DNA from: Alphaproteobacteria bacterium
GTDB taxonomy: Bacteria; Pseudomonadota; Alphaproteobacteria; CACIAM-22H2
Length of the DNA stretch: 64,000 nucleotides
Direction of reading: 5' to 3'
Assembly: GCA_017308135.1 (NCBI GenBank)
Contig: JAFKFM010000007.1
Span: forward strand, 390,001-454,000
This document shows positions 28,638 to 38,394 of this stretch, piece after piece (positions within the stretch are counted from its first letter, which is position 1; every line of letters begins with the position of its first letter). The notes beneath the pieces were generated by a model, which saw only the letters and a list, made by a program, of their open reading frames with translations, ran no database searches and was not told where the DNA came from. A program made the translations under genes and the position numbers.

Positions 28638-29567
28638 ATGACCACGCAATTGATCACGCATCCGGCCTGCCTCGATCACGATCCCGGCCCCTACCATCCG
28701 GAGAATCCGCGCCGGCTGGAAGCCGTGCTCGCGGCGTTGTCGGAACCCGCTTTCGCGAAGCTCGAGCGCGTTTCGGCGCCGCGCGCCAGCGACGATCAGC
28801 TCTGCCTCGTCCATCCGCGCAGCTATGTCGACGGCGTGCTCGGTTCCATTCCGCCGCAGGGCCGCCATCAACTCGACGGCGACACGATCGTCTCGCCGGG
28901 CTCGGGCGATGCGGCGCTGCGCGCGGCCGGCGCCGCCGTCGCGGGCGTGGATGCGGTGTGCGAAGGCAAGGCGCGCAACGTGTTTTGCGCCGTGCGGCCG
29001 CCGGGGCACCACGCCGAAGCCGATCAGTCGATGGGCTTCTGCCTGTTCAACAACGTCGCGGTGGCGGCGTTGCATGCGCGCGTGAAGCACGGGCTTCGCC
29101 GCGTGGCGGTGATCGATTTCGACGTCCATCACGGCAACGGCACGCAGCATATGTTCGAGCGCGACGCCGACCTGCTCTACGCCTCGACCCATGAATGGCC
29201 GCTCTATCCCGGCACGGGGGCCGCGCAGGAACAAGGTGTGGCGCACAACATCGTCAACGCGCCGCTCGCCGGCGGCTCGGGCGGCGCCGAATTCCGCGCG
29301 GCTTATACGGGCAAGATTCTGCCGGCCCTCGACGCATTCAAGCCGGAACTCGTCATCATCTCCGCCGGGTTCGACGCGCACGAGAACGACCCGCTGGCGG
29401 GGCTTCGTTTGCACGAGGACGATTACGCCTGGGTCACGCGCGCGCTGATGGAGATCGCGCGAAAACACGCGCAGGATCGCGTGGTGAGCTGCCTGGAAGG
29501 CGGCTACGACCTGGACGCATTGGCCGCATCGAGTGCGGCCCATGTCGAAGCGCTGATGGCCGGTTGA
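28638..29567 (+). CDS. Histone deacetylase family protein (AcuC/acetylpolyamine amidohydrolase-like)
   Basis: A 309-residue zinc-dependent deacetylase of the arginase/HDAC fold. Landmarks: HPENPRRLEAVLAAL, the catalytic dyad RPPGHHAE, FCLFNNVAVAA, the zinc-binding DFDVHHGNGTQ, the third ligand in SAGFDAHENDPLAG, and CLEGGYDLDAL. Bacterial members act on acetylated polyamines, acetoin-related proteins or other amides. ATG 28638 is chosen because GGGAG lies before it and family similarity starts there. Confidence 0.93.
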   Translation: MTTQLITHPACLDHDPGPYHPENPRRLEAVLAALSEPAFAKLERVSAPRASDDQLCLVHPRSYVDGVLGSIPPQGRHQLDGDTIVSPGSGDAALRAAGAAVAGVDAVCEGKARNVFCAVRPPGHHAEADQSMGFCLFNNVAVAALHARVKHGLRRVAVIDFDVHHGNGTQHMFERDADLLYASTHEWPLYPGTGAAQEQGVAHNIVNAPLAGGSGGAEFRAAYTGKILPALDAFKPELVIISAGFDAHENDPLAGLRLHEDDYAWVTRALMEIARKHAQDRVVSCLEGGYDLDALAASSAAHVEALMAG

Positions 29568-29651
29568 TCCGAAATTCCTGCGATATCAAAATCTTAACCG
29601 ATCCCGGTCAGATTTGCTGCTAGAGTGGCGGCAACAGACCGGGTTCGGGGA

Positions 29652-30677
29652 ATGGCGGACGGTAAAAAACACATCACGCTCGCCTTGCAGGGCGGCGGCG
29701 CGCATGGCGCCTTCACGTGGGGCGTGCTCGATCGCTTGCTCGACGACGATCGTCTTCTCGTCGAAGGCATTTCGGGCACGTCGGCGGGGGCGATGAACGG
29801 CGCGCTGGTCGTTTGGGGCATGGCGCAAGGCGGGCCCCAGGCCGCGCGCGCGTTGCTGGAGAAATTCTGGCACCGCATCGGCGAGAGCGGGCGCTTCTCG
29901 ATTTTCCAGCCCACGCCGATGGACCGGCTGTTCGGCAATCCCGCCAATCTCGATCTGTCGCCCTTCTATCAGGGCTTCGATCTGATGACGCGCTTGCTGT
30001 CGCCCTATCAGTTCAATCCGCAGAACAAGAATCCGCTGAAGGAAGCGTTGGCGGAGATGATCGACTTCGACAAGGTGCGCGAAGGCGAGGGCGTGAAGCT
30101 GTTCATCTCCACCACCAATGTGCGCACGGGCAAAATCCGTGTCTTCCGCAATCACGAGCTGACCGCCGACGTGCTGCTCGCGTCGGCGTGTTTGCCGCAT
30201 CTGTTCCAAGCGGTCGAGGTCGACGGCGAGCATTACTGGGATGGCGGGTTCATGGGCAATCCCGCGATGTTCCCGCTGATCTATAATTGCCGCGCGTCGG
30301 ATATTCTGCTGATCGAGATCAACCCGATCCGCATCGAGCAATTGCCCGAAACGTCGCGCGCCATCGCCGACCGCATGAACGCGATCAGCTTCAACGCGAC
30401 GATGATGCGCGAGATGCGCACCATCGCCTTCGTCACGCGGCTCTTGGAGCGCCATCGCTTGACCGCGCGGTCGGGCTTGCGGCGCATCTTCTTCCACATG
30501 GTCCAGGCGGAGGAGGAGATGGCCGCCTTCGGCGTATCGTCGAAATACAATCTCGATTTCGATTTCCTGCTGACCTTGCGCGATCTCGGACGGCGGAAGG
30601 CCGACGAATGGCTCAAGGTCAATTTCGATCAGCTCGGCCGCGATTCCTCGGTCGATCTCGAAAAACTGTTCTTCTGA
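29652..30677 (+). CDS. Patatin-like phospholipase
   Basis: A 341-residue Ser-Asp lipid hydrolase. The oxyanion loop is LQGGGAHGAFTWGVLD, the nucleophile elbow is GTSAG (residues ~46-50) and the catalytic Asp is in the DGGFMGNP motif. No signal peptide, so cytoplasmic. ATG 29652 is preferred; a GTG nine codons upstream is also open, with no ribosome-binding site for it. It is followed 10 bp later by the CBS gene. Fatty-acid or phospholipid turnover is inferred from the family. Confidence 0.9.
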   Translation: MADGKKHITLALQGGGAHGAFTWGVLDRLLDDDRLLVEGISGTSAGAMNGALVVWGMAQGGPQAARALLEKFWHRIGESGRFSIFQPTPMDRLFGNPANLDLSPFYQGFDLMTRLLSPYQFNPQNKNPLKEALAEMIDFDKVREGEGVKLFISTTNVRTGKIRVFRNHELTADVLLASACLPHLFQAVEVDGEHYWDGGFMGNPAMFPLIYNCRASDILLIEINPIRIEQLPETSRAIADRMNAISFNATMMREMRTIAFVTRLLERHRLTARSGLRRIFFHMVQAEEEMAAFGVSSKYNLDFDFLLTLRDLGRRKADEWLKVNFDQLGRDSSVDLEKLFF

Positions 30678-30687
30678 CGGTGCGGAC

Positions 30688-31128
30688 ATGATCCAGGCCG
30701 AACGCACCGTCATCCCCCACGCCGTCAGCGAGCAAAGCCTCGCGACGCTGGAACCCACCGCCACCGTGCTCGAAGCCGCGCGGATGATGGCCTATTTGCG
30801 TATCGGCGCGCTGCTGATCGTCGAGGACGACAAGCTCGTCGGCATTTTCTCCGAACGCGACGCGCTGACCCGCGTCGTCGCCAAGGAACTCGATCCCGCG
30901 ACGACCACGATCGCCGACGCGATGACGCCCGATCCCGTGACGATCGCGCCCGACGCGACCGTGCAGCAAGCGCTCGACATCATGGCCGAGCGCGGCTTCC
31001 GCCATTTGCCCGTCGTCGAAGACGGCAAGATCGTCGCCATCGTGTCGATCCGCGATCTCTATCGCTGCGTGAAGGACCAGATGGAAAGCGATCTGCTCCT
31101 GCTCGCCGAAACGCTTCTCCAAGGGTGA
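30688..31128 (+). CDS. CBS-domain protein (tandem CBS pair)
   Basis: A 146-residue protein made of two CBS motifs: ATVLEAARMMAYLRIGALLI...GIFSERDALTRVV and IAPDATVQQALDIMAERGFR...SIRDLYR. Such stand-alone pairs bind AMP, ATP or NAD-type nucleotides and act as sensors. It lies between the patatin gene and sthA with gaps of 10 and 4 bp, so is likely co-transcribed. Partner unknown. Confidence 0.92.
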   Translation: MIQAERTVIPHAVSEQSLATLEPTATVLEAARMMAYLRIGALLIVEDDKLVGIFSERDALTRVVAKELDPATTTIADAMTPDPVTIAPDATVQQALDIMAERGFRHLPVVEDGKIVAIVSIRDLYRCVKDQMESDLLLLAETLLQG

Positions 31129-31132
31129 TCCC

Positions 31133-32548
31133 ATGAACGCCGCCGCCGAATTCGATTACGACATGATCGTCATGGGCTCCGGCCCCGCGGGCCAGCGCGC
31201 CGCGATCCAGGCCGCCAAGCTCGGCAAGAAGGTCGCGGTGATCGAGCACAAGGCCGTCGTCGGCGGGGCGTGCATCAACACCGGCACGATCCCGTCGAAG
31301 ACGCTGCGCGAGGCGGTGATGCATCTCTCCGGCTATCGCGAGCGCAACATCTACGGCTCCTCGTATCAGGTAAAGCAGAACATCACGATCGAAGATCTGC
31401 TGTTCCGCGCGCAATTCGTGATTCAGGCCGAGCTGGACGTCGTGCGCCATCAGCTTCAGCGCAACGGCGTGGAGATGATCGCCGCCGAAGCGAAATTCGC
31501 CGGGCCCGACACGGTGGCGCTGGTGGGCCTCGACGGGCGCGGCCGGCGCGAGGTTCGCGCGCGCCGTATCGTGATCGCGACGGGCACCAACGCCACGCGC
31601 TCGGGCCGCATTCCGTTCGATGCGCAGAACATCTTCATTTCCGACGATGTGCTGGGCTTGAAGCGCCTGCCCAAATCGCTGTGCGTGATCGGGGCGGGCG
31701 TCATCGGCGCCGAATACGCGACGATTTTCGCAACGCTGGGCGTGCGCGTGACGGTCGTGGACAAGCGCGACCGCCTGCTCGATTTCGTCGACCACGAAAT
31801 CACCGACGCGCTGGTCTATCAGATGCGCCAGAACCGCGTGACGTTCCGCTTGGGCGAGGAAGTCGAGGGCCTCGAATACACTGAAGACGCCGAGCATGGC
31901 GCGCGCGTCAAGGTGAAGCTGCAATCGGGCAAGCAGATCGTCACCGAGAAGGCGCTTTATTCGATCGGCCGCACGGGGGCGACGGGCAATCTCGATCTCG
32001 CCCATGCGGGCCTGACCGCCGACGAACGCGGGCGCATCAAGGTCGACGCGCATTACCAGACCGAGGTGAAGGGTATTTACGCCGTCGGCGACGTGATCGG
32101 GTTCCCGGCCCTCGCTTCGACCTCGATGGAGCAGGGGCGGCTTGCCGCGTGCCATGCCTTCGGCGTGGATGCGACCTCGGTGCCGGAGCTGTTCCCCTAC
32201 GGCATCTATACGATCCCGGAGATCAGCACCTGCGGCAAGAACGAGGAAGAGCTGACCGAAGCCGGCGTGCCCTACGAAGTGGGCAAGGCGCGCTATCAGG
32301 AAATCGCGCGCGGCCAGATCATCGGCGATAAGACGGGTTTGCTGAAGCTCGTCTTCCACGCCGAAACGCGCCAGCTGCTGGGCGTGCATATCATCGGCGA
32401 GGGGGCGTCCGAACTCGTCCATATCGGCCAGGCCGTGATGGCCTTCGATGGCACGGTCGATTACTTCGTGCGGACGGTGTTCAACTATCCCACCCTCGCC
32501 GAATGCTACAAAACCGCGGCTTTCGACGGGATCAACCGGCTGGGTTAG
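31133..32548 (+). CDS. sthA: Soluble pyridine nucleotide transhydrogenase
   Basis: A 471-residue FAD enzyme of the disulfide-reductase family that moves reducing equivalents between NADPH and NAD. The FAD motif is GSGPAGQRAAIQAAKLGKKV. The active-site region is GGACINTGTIPSKTLR: only one Cys of the usual CXXXXC is present and the second is Thr, which is diagnostic of SthA rather than lipoamide or glutathione reductase. The NAD site is GAGVIGAEYA, and the second FAD motif is GIYAVGDVIG. Length fits E. coli SthA. Confidence 0.95.
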   Translation: MNAAAEFDYDMIVMGSGPAGQRAAIQAAKLGKKVAVIEHKAVVGGACINTGTIPSKTLREAVMHLSGYRERNIYGSSYQVKQNITIEDLLFRAQFVIQAELDVVRHQLQRNGVEMIAAEAKFAGPDTVALVGLDGRGRREVRARRIVIATGTNATRSGRIPFDAQNIFISDDVLGLKRLPKSLCVIGAGVIGAEYATIFATLGVRVTVVDKRDRLLDFVDHEITDALVYQMRQNRVTFRLGEEVEGLEYTEDAEHGARVKVKLQSGKQIVTEKALYSIGRTGATGNLDLAHAGLTADERGRIKVDAHYQTEVKGIYAVGDVIGFPALASTSMEQGRLAACHAFGVDATSVPELFPYGIYTIPEISTCGKNEEELTEAGVPYEVGKARYQEIARGQIIGDKTGLLKLVFHAETRQLLGVHIIGEGASELVHIGQAVMAFDGTVDYFVRTVFNYPTLAECYKTAAFDGINRLG

Positions 32549-34281
32549 GGCTTCTTGCAGGCGGCCGGCGCCTCAGGCTCCTGTTCCGCTTTGTGGACCG
32601 CGACGAATAGAGCGTGGACACGGCATAGATATTGGATTTTTTGATCCTTCGATATCGCGCCGCTCGATGCCCGGCTGGCGATAACCGCGCTGAAGAACGG
32701 CAAGGCCGCCTTCTCGATTTCGGCGAGGACTTTGGATTGCGCTTCGCCGGATTGGACATTGATTTCGGCGAATGCGATATCGCGTTTTGCCGCGTCATCC
32801 CGCGCGTCCGCGTAAGAGCGTCGCGCCCCGCGCAGTTTCACGTCGATCTCCTGCGCGGATTTTTTGATTTCGTCAGTATTGATCGCCGCCGTCGTTCGAT
32901 CCCGCGCGGCGGCGAGTTCTTTGCGCACGATCGCAACAGCGGGCTCCAGAGTGCCCACATCCTCCGTCGCGGCCGCCGCCAAGAATCGCGATAGACGAAT
33001 ATCCGTGTTTTGCTCCTGGGTATTCACATTGTCGATCTGCGCTTGGATCGCCTTCAAGGGCGACTGATTGACCAAAGCCAACAGGCTCGACGGGCTATCC
33101 CGGTCGATCGGCGGTCCGATGATGCCGCCGGATGGGAAATCTCCGCCTTCGGTGCGGGTGAGATCGTTCAAGCTTTGCCGCGCCATTGCGAACTGATCGA
33201 TCGCCCGCTGCATCACGAACGCCGAAGGGTTGCGGACGTTGCGCGCCGCGTCCGCCACTTCTTGCAGGCCGCGCGGAATGCTACACGAACCATCGTAACG
33301 CACCGCGTCGAGCAACGCATGCTGCAACGTGTAGCCGTTTATGTCGCTATCGCGCTGCTGACGGATCTGCTTGAATATGGTCTGTCGTGCGTTATCGATC
33401 CCTTCCGAGATCGCTGGCACGGCCAGGCTCATAAAGAAGCTATCCTGGAATTGTGCGCCGACGCCTGCGGAGATGCCGGCGGCGCCCGCCAATGCGCGCG
33501 ACACGCCGGAATCTGTGAAGATAGCGCCCAATCCGCCGAGGATCGTTGAAGCGCTGCCCGACAGGAACGAAGCGTTCGACTGCACCGTCTGCAGATAAAG
33601 CTTGTAGGCATTGCAGCGTTGCTCGGACGCGCGGATCACTTCGTCTTGAATTTCGTTCCGGCGATAGCGAAGCTCGGTCGTAGTCGGTGTTGTTCCATCG
33701 GCGGAGCCGCGCGCGAATTCGTCGTAGGCGCGCGCCAAACGTTGCGAGACCGAATAATTCGTTTCGTTGCTCGTCGACGCCAATCTATTGATATCGTCGC
33801 GACAAGCCTCAGCAACCCTGTTCGTATCGGCGCCACGGTTTGCGGTAGGGGGCGGGGCGGGCACGACCTTCTCTCCCGCAGCGGGCTGGGGCTTCTCGTT
33901 CTCGGCTGCGGCAGCCGGAATGAAGGCACTCAGAATCCATCCGAAGGACGCAGTTTTCGTCGGCGCTGTCGATGCGGGCGTTTGTTGGGGCGTCGTTGAT
34001 TGCGTCGGCGGCGGTGTATGCTGTGTTCGAGCCGCCTTCGCCAACGGATGCTCGTATCCGGTTATGATCTTGTAGTGAACGCAGTAGTCGCCGCGCGCTA
34101 TATGGGAAAACAAGTCTACCCGGTCGAGCTTTGGCGGAAGAACCGTGATCGTACCCGCAGGTACGAAGGGCTTCTCGCTGTAGAACTCACCTTCGATCAT
34201 CGATTTGCCGAGATGGCCGCAGCCGGTGAGCATAGACGACAACGCCAAAATCCCGATCGCGCCCCGGACCAATCGATTCAT
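32545..34281 (-). CDS. Large hypothetical lipoprotein
   Basis: A 578-residue protein with a lipoprotein signal (MNRLVRGAIGILALSSMLTG then Cys21 of the LTGC lipobox), so anchored in an envelope membrane. A Thr/Pro/Gln-rich linker (residues ~85-130, including TPQQTPASTAPT) follows a short N-terminal domain. The rest is largely helical, with a Gly/Ala-rich central stretch (~235-265) and coiled-coil-like helices near the C-terminus. ATG 34281 has a strong GGGAGG ribosome-binding site. Codon use is noticeably less GC-rich than in neighbours. I do not recognise the family. It shares a 4-bp TTAG stop overlap with sthA. Confidence 0.65.
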   Translation of the reverse strand: MNRLVRGAIGILALSSMLTGCGHLGKSMIEGEFYSEKPFVPAGTITVLPPKLDRVDLFSHIARGDYCVHYKIITGYEHPLAKAARTQHTPPPTQSTTPQQTPASTAPTKTASFGWILSAFIPAAAAENEKPQPAAGEKVVPAPPPTANRGADTNRVAEACRDDINRLASTSNETNYSVSQRLARAYDEFARGSADGTTPTTTELRYRRNEIQDEVIRASEQRCNAYKLYLQTVQSNASFLSGSASTILGGLGAIFTDSGVSRALAGAAGISAGVGAQFQDSFFMSLAVPAISEGIDNARQTIFKQIRQQRDSDINGYTLQHALLDAVRYDGSCSIPRGLQEVADAARNVRNPSAFVMQRAIDQFAMARQSLNDLTRTEGGDFPSGGIIGPPIDRDSPSSLLALVNQSPLKAIQAQIDNVNTQEQNTDIRLSRFLAAAATEDVGTLEPAVAIVRKELAAARDRTTAAINTDEIKKSAQEIDVKLRGARRSYADARDDAAKRDIAFAEINVQSGEAQSKVLAEIEKAALPFFSAVIASRASSGAISKDQKIQYLCRVHALFVAVHKAEQEPEAPAACKKP

Positions 34282-34549
34282 TTTTTGCCTCCCGGCTTTT
34301 AGGTCGTTCAGTGAACGACGAAGCATGGTTGGGATTTGAAATCGCCAATACAAGAGAGATAAATCCTAAAGTCGAATGTTTTCGAAAGTAGTCGGAGTAC
34401 TGGCGATGACGGCCGCCGAATTTCGAGCGTCCGAAACAAGGTTCGCGGACGGACGATTCCGGCCGCGCGGGGCCAAGCGATCCGAGTTCGCGTATCCGCG
34501 TCCGGAACCATCCCCAGGCACCGGAGCCGGGGCGGGCCGCCCGACCCCG
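34282..34549. other. Intergenic region, part of it less GC-rich
   Basis: Between the lipoprotein and the xseB promoter. The left ~100 bp is less GC-rich than the surroundings and likely holds the lipoprotein promoter (minus strand). The right part is GC-rich. A 70-codon forward frame at 34376-34588 runs through it, but its product is Arg/Pro-rich and overlaps the promoter, so it is not accepted. Confidence 0.4.
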
Positions 34550-34578
34550 TTGCCCTTGCGTTCCGGGGCGCCTATAAA
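34550..34578 (+). promoter_or_regulatory. Promoter of xseB-ispA-dxs-tlyA, predicted leaderless
   Basis: TTGCCC (34550-34555), a 17-bp spacer and TATAAA (34573-34578). Six bases separate it from the ATG at 34585, so the mRNA probably starts at the first codon. Confidence 0.6.
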
Positions 34579-34584
34579 CCGGGC

Positions 34585-34833
34585 ATGACGCAAGGGACTC
34601 CGGCCGATATCGCCAAACTCTCCTTCGAGGACGCGCTTGCGGAGCTCGAAGGGATCGTGCGCGCGCTCGAACAGGGCAAGGGCAAGCTCGACGAATCCGT
34701 CGCCGCTTACGAGCGCGGTGCGGCGTTGAAAAAACATTGCGAGAAGAAGCTCGCCGAGGCCGCCGCACGGATCGAAAAGATCCAGATTTCCGGCGGCGAG
34801 GCGAAAGCGACGCCGTTCGACGCGGATCGATGA
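34585..34833 (+). CDS. xseB: Exodeoxyribonuclease VII small subunit
   Basis: An 82-residue protein with the XseB helical hairpin: [40 protein letters not shown] and [12 protein letters not shown]. It forms exonuclease VII with XseA (not in the window). First of the isoprenoid operon, the classic alphaproteobacterial order, and ATGA-coupled to ispA. Confidence 0.95.
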   Translation: MTQGTPADIAKLSFEDALAELEGIVRALEQGKGKLDESVAAYERGAALKKHCEKKLAEAAARIEKIQISGGEAKATPFDADR

Positions 34834-35720
34834 CCGATACGCTGGCCCAAGCGCTGACCGCGACCGCCGCCAAGGTCGAGGCGGCGCTGGACGCGTTTTT
34901 GCCCAAGGGCGATGGACTCGAGGCCGATCTGCACGAGGCGATGCGCTATGCGTGCCTGGGCGGGGGCAAGCGCATGCGGCCTTTCCTGGTGCTGGAAACG
35001 GCCAAGCTGTTCGCGGTCGACGAAGCCTGCGCGCTGCGCGTCGCCTGCGCGATCGAGTTCGTCCATTGCTATTCCCTCGTCCACGACGATCTGCCCGCAA
35101 TGGACGACGACGATCTGCGGCGCGGCCGGCCGACCGTGCACAAGGCGTTCGACGAGGCGACCGCGATCCTGGCGGGCGATGCGCTACTCACCAAGGCGTT
35201 CGAAGTGCTCGCCCATCCGCTGACCCATGCCGATCCGCTGGTGCGCTCCGATCTCGTGCTCGCCCTCGCCTTGGCGTCGGGGGCCGAGGGCATGGTCGGC
35301 GGCCAGCAGATCGACCTCGCCGCCGAGGGCGAAAGCCTCGATATCGGCCAGATCACGCGCCTCCAGCGCCTGAAAACCGGCGCGTTGATCGCCTTCGCGG
35401 CGCAATCGGGCGCCATTCTGGGCAAGGCGCCAGCCCATATCCGCCATACCCTCGTCGCATTCGCCCACGATCTTGGCCTCGCGTTCCAGATGGCGGACGA
35501 CCTGATCGACGTGGAGGGTTCCTCGGTGGATGCGGGCAAGGCGACGGGCAAAGACCAAGCGCGCGGCAAGGCGACTTTCGTGTCGATCCTGGGGCCGGAG
35601 CGCGCACGCGCCCAGGCGGCGCTGCTGGCCGAACAAGCGGCCAAGCATCTCGACGTGTTCGACGTGAAGGCCGACAATCTGCGCGCCTTGGCGCGCTGGA
35701 CCGTGGCGCGCAAATCATGA
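34830..35720 (+). CDS. ispA: (2E,6E)-farnesyl diphosphate synthase
   Basis: A 296-residue short-chain prenyltransferase. The first Asp-rich motif lies in [15 protein letters not shown] and the second in [25 protein letters not shown] binds the diphosphate of IPP. The enzyme condenses IPP with DMAPP/GPP to farnesyl diphosphate. Start by ATGA overlap with xseB; the stop overlaps dxs in the same way. Confidence 0.95.
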   Translation: MTDTLAQALTATAAKVEAALDAFLPKGDGLEADLHEAMRYACLGGGKRMRPFLVLETAKLFAVDEACALRVACAIEFVHCYSLVHDDLPAMDDDDLRRGRPTVHKAFDEATAILAGDALLTKAFEVLAHPLTHADPLVRSDLVLALALASGAEGMVGGQQIDLAAEGESLDIGQITRLQRLKTGALIAFAAQSGAILGKAPAHIRHTLVAFAHDLGLAFQMADDLIDVEGSSVDAGKATGKDQARGKATFVSILGPERARAQAALLAEQAAKHLDVFDVKADNLRALARWTVARKS

Positions 35721-37663
35721 GCGGGCCCGGGCATAATTCGGGCGAAACGCCCCATCTCGATCGCGCTTGCGACCACGCGCTCTTGCGCAAAATGGACGCG
35801 AGCGAGCTGAAGCACGTCGCCGAGGAATTGCGCCGCGAGACGATCGCGGCCGTCGCGGGCACGGGCGGGCATTTGGGGGCGGGGCTTGGCGTCGTCGAAC
35901 TGACGGTCGCGTTGCATCACGTCTTCGATACGCCGCGCGACCGGCTGATCTGGGACGTGGGTCACCAAGCCTATCCGCACAAGATCCTCACCGGCCGGCG
36001 CGATCGCATTTCCACGTTGCGCCAGGGTGGGGGCTTGTCGGGCTTCACCAAGCGCAGCGAAAGCGAATTCGATCCTTTCGGCGCGGCCCATTCGTCGACG
36101 TCGATTTCGGCGGCGCTGGGCATGGCCGTCGCGCGCGATTTCAACGGCGACAAGCGTCATTGCATCGCGGTCATCGGCGACGGCTCGATGTCCGCCGGCA
36201 TGGCCTATGAGGCGATGAACAACGCGGGCGCTATGCGCGCGCGCCTGATCGTCATCTTGAACGACAACAACATGTCGATCGCACCCCCGGTGGGCGCGAT
36301 GAGTTCCTATCTCTCGCGCCTCATTTCCTCGCGCCCCTATGTGGGCTTGCGCAGCCTGGCGCGCGAAGTGGCGAGCCATTTGCCCAAGCCCTTGTTCCAG
36401 GCGGCCGAGCGCGCCGAGGAATTCGCGCGCGGCATGGTCGCGGGCGGCGGCACGCTGTTCGAGGAGATGGGCTTCTATTACGTCGGCCCGATCGACGGCC
36501 ATAATCTCGACCATTTGCTGCCGATCCTGCGCAATGTGCGCGACAGCCGCGACGACCGGCCCGTGCTGATCCATGTGATCACGCAAAAGGGCAAGGGCCA
36601 TCCCTTCGGCAAGGAAGCCGAGGATCGCTACCACGCGGTCAACAAGTTCGATCTGCAAGTCGCGAATGACGGCGTTCTCAAAGGTGCGGCCAAGCCCGCC
36701 GGCGCCAAGGCGCCGACCTATACGCGCGTCTTCGCCGATGCGCTGATCGACGCGGCCGACAAGGACCCGAAGATCGTCGCGGTGACGGCGGCGATGCCGT
36801 CGGGCACGGGCCTCGATCTGTTCGCCAAGAAACACCCGAAGCGCTGCTTCGATGTGGGTATTGCCGAGCAGCACGCGGTCACCTTCGCGGCGGGCATGGC
36901 GGCGGACGGGTTGAAGCCGTTCGTGGCGATCTACTCGACCTTCCTGCAACGCGGCTACGACCAAGTCGTGCACGACGTGATGCTGCAATCCCTGCCGGTG
37001 CGCTTCGCGCTCGACCGCGCGGGGTTGGTGGGGGCGGACGGCGCGACCCATGCCGGGATCTACGATCTCGCTTATCTCGGCTGCTTGCCCGATTTCGTCG
37101 TGATGGCGCCGGGCGACGAAGCCGATTTGGCGCGCATGGTCGCGACATCCGCCGCCTACGACCAAGGCCCGATCGCCGTGCGTTTCCCGCGCGGCGAAGG
37201 GATCGGCGTCGCGATGCCCGACGCGGGCGAGACGCTGGCGATCGGCAAGGGCCGCGTGTTGCGCGAAGGGACTGCGGTCGCGATCCTCAATCTCGGCGGT
37301 CGCTTGGCTGAATGTCAAAAAGCGTGCGACGCGCTCGCCCAGCAGGGTTTGAGCGCCACGCTCGCCGATATGCGCTTCCTGAAGCCGCTCGATCTCGATC
37401 TGGTGCTGCGTCTCGCGCGGTCGCACGAAGTCGTGTTGACGGTGGAGGAAGGCAGCCAAGGCGGTTTCGCCGCCGCCGTGCTGCAAGCTTTGGCGAATGC
37501 GGGGGCACTCGATGCGGGCCTTAAAATCCGCGCGCTGACGCTGCCCGATCGCTTGATCGACCACGACACGCCCGAACGCCAATACGCCGAAGCGGGCCTC
37601 GATACGCGGTCGATCGCCAACGCGGCGTTGACGGCGCTGGGTCGCGCCGAAAAGCGCGCTTGA
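35717..37663 (+). CDS. dxs: 1-deoxy-D-xylulose-5-phosphate synthase
   Basis: A 648-residue ThDP enzyme that starts the MEP pathway from pyruvate and glyceraldehyde 3-phosphate. The ThDP/Mg motif is [36 protein letters not shown] follows. The transketolase pyrimidine domain has [17 protein letters not shown] with the catalytic Glu, and the C-terminal domain has [10 protein letters not shown]. The N-terminal leader [11 protein letters not shown] is a lineage-specific extension. Coupled to ispA and tlyA by 4-bp overlaps. Confidence 0.97.
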   Translation: MSGPGHNSGETPHLDRACDHALLRKMDASELKHVAEELRRETIAAVAGTGGHLGAGLGVVELTVALHHVFDTPRDRLIWDVGHQAYPHKILTGRRDRISTLRQGGGLSGFTKRSESEFDPFGAAHSSTSISAALGMAVARDFNGDKRHCIAVIGDGSMSAGMAYEAMNNAGAMRARLIVILNDNNMSIAPPVGAMSSYLSRLISSRPYVGLRSLAREVASHLPKPLFQAAERAEEFARGMVAGGGTLFEEMGFYYVGPIDGHNLDHLLPILRNVRDSRDDRPVLIHVITQKGKGHPFGKEAEDRYHAVNKFDLQVANDGVLKGAAKPAGAKAPTYTRVFADALIDAADKDPKIVAVTAAMPSGTGLDLFAKKHPKRCFDVGIAEQHAVTFAAGMAADGLKPFVAIYSTFLQRGYDQVVHDVMLQSLPVRFALDRAGLVGADGATHAGIYDLAYLGCLPDFVVMAPGDEADLARMVATSAAYDQGPIAVRFPRGEGIGVAMPDAGETLAIGKGRVLREGTAVAILNLGGRLAECQKACDALAQQGLSATLADMRFLKPLDLDLVLRLARSHEVVLTVEEGSQGGFAAAVLQALANAGALDAGLKIRALTLPDRLIDHDTPERQYAEAGLDTRSIANAALTALGRAEKRA

Positions 37664-38394
37664 AGAAGCGCCTCGACCAATTGCTGGTGGAGCGGGGCTT
37701 GGCCGAAAGCCGGGCCAAGGCGCAGGCCGCGATCATGGCGGGCCTCGTCTTCTCGAACGAGAAGCGTCTCGACAAGCCGGGCACGCCGGTTGCCGAGGAC
37801 ATCGCGCTGGAAATGCGCGGCCAGCCGCATCCCTGGGTCAGCCGCGGCGGTTTGAAGCTCGCCCATGCGATCGAGGCGTTCGGCATCGACGTCGCGGGCA
37901 AGACCGCCATCGATGTGGGGGCTTCGACCGGCGGCTTCACCGACGTGCTGCTGACCAAGGGGGCCGCGAAGGTCTACGCGGTCGATGTCGGCCACGGGCA
38001 GTTGGCGTGGAAGCTGCGCAACGATCCGCGCGTGATCGTGCTCGAAAAGACGAACGCCCGGCATCTGACGGTGGAGATCATCCCCGAAGCGCCCGATATG
38101 GTCGTGTGCGACGCGAGTTTCATCGGCCTCGAAACCGTGTTGCCCGCCGCGTTGGCGTTGGCCAAGCCGGGCGCGGTCGTCGTGGCGCTGATCAAGCCGC
38201 AATTCGAAGTCGGCAAGGATCGCGTGGGCAAGGGCGGCGTGGTGCGCGAGCCCGAACTTCATACGGAAGTGCGCGCGCGCATCGCGCAATGGCTGCCGCG
38301 CATCGGCTGGACCGTGTTCGGCGAGGATGAGAGCCCGATCCAGGGACCCGAAGGCAACCGCGAATTCCTGATCGCGGCGCGCAAGAACGCTTAG
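37660..38394 (+). CDS. tlyA: TlyA-family rRNA 2'-O-methyltransferase (hemolysin A family)
   Basis: A 244-residue protein. The N-terminal S4 RNA-binding domain ([20 protein letters not shown]) is followed by an FtsJ/RrmJ-like Rossmann domain with the SAM motif [15 protein letters not shown], then [13 protein letters not shown] and [18 protein letters not shown]. TlyA methylates 16S and/or 23S rRNA in other bacteria. It uses a TTG start overlapping the dxs stop (TTGA). Its end shares a 4-bp TTAG overlap with the convergent transporter. Confidence 0.92.
   Translation: MKKRLDQLLVERGLAESRAKAQAAIMAGLVFSNEKRLDKPGTPVAEDIALEMRGQPHPWVSRGGLKLAHAIEAFGIDVAGKTAIDVGASTGGFTDVLLTKGAAKVYAVDVGHGQLAWKLRNDPRVIVLEKTNARHLTVEIIPEAPDMVVCDASFIGLETVLPAALALAKPGAVVVALIKPQFEVGKDRVGKGGVVREPELHTEVRARIAQWLPRIGWTVFGEDESPIQGPEGNREFLIAARKNA

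Noticed and set aside
34376..34588. 70-codon ORF before xseB
   Set aside because: Arg/Pro-rich, overlaps the xseB promoter and start, no ribosome-binding site.
35069..37582. 837-codon minus-strand open frame opposite ispA/dxs
   Set aside because: Antisense shadow of dxs with no recognisable domain.
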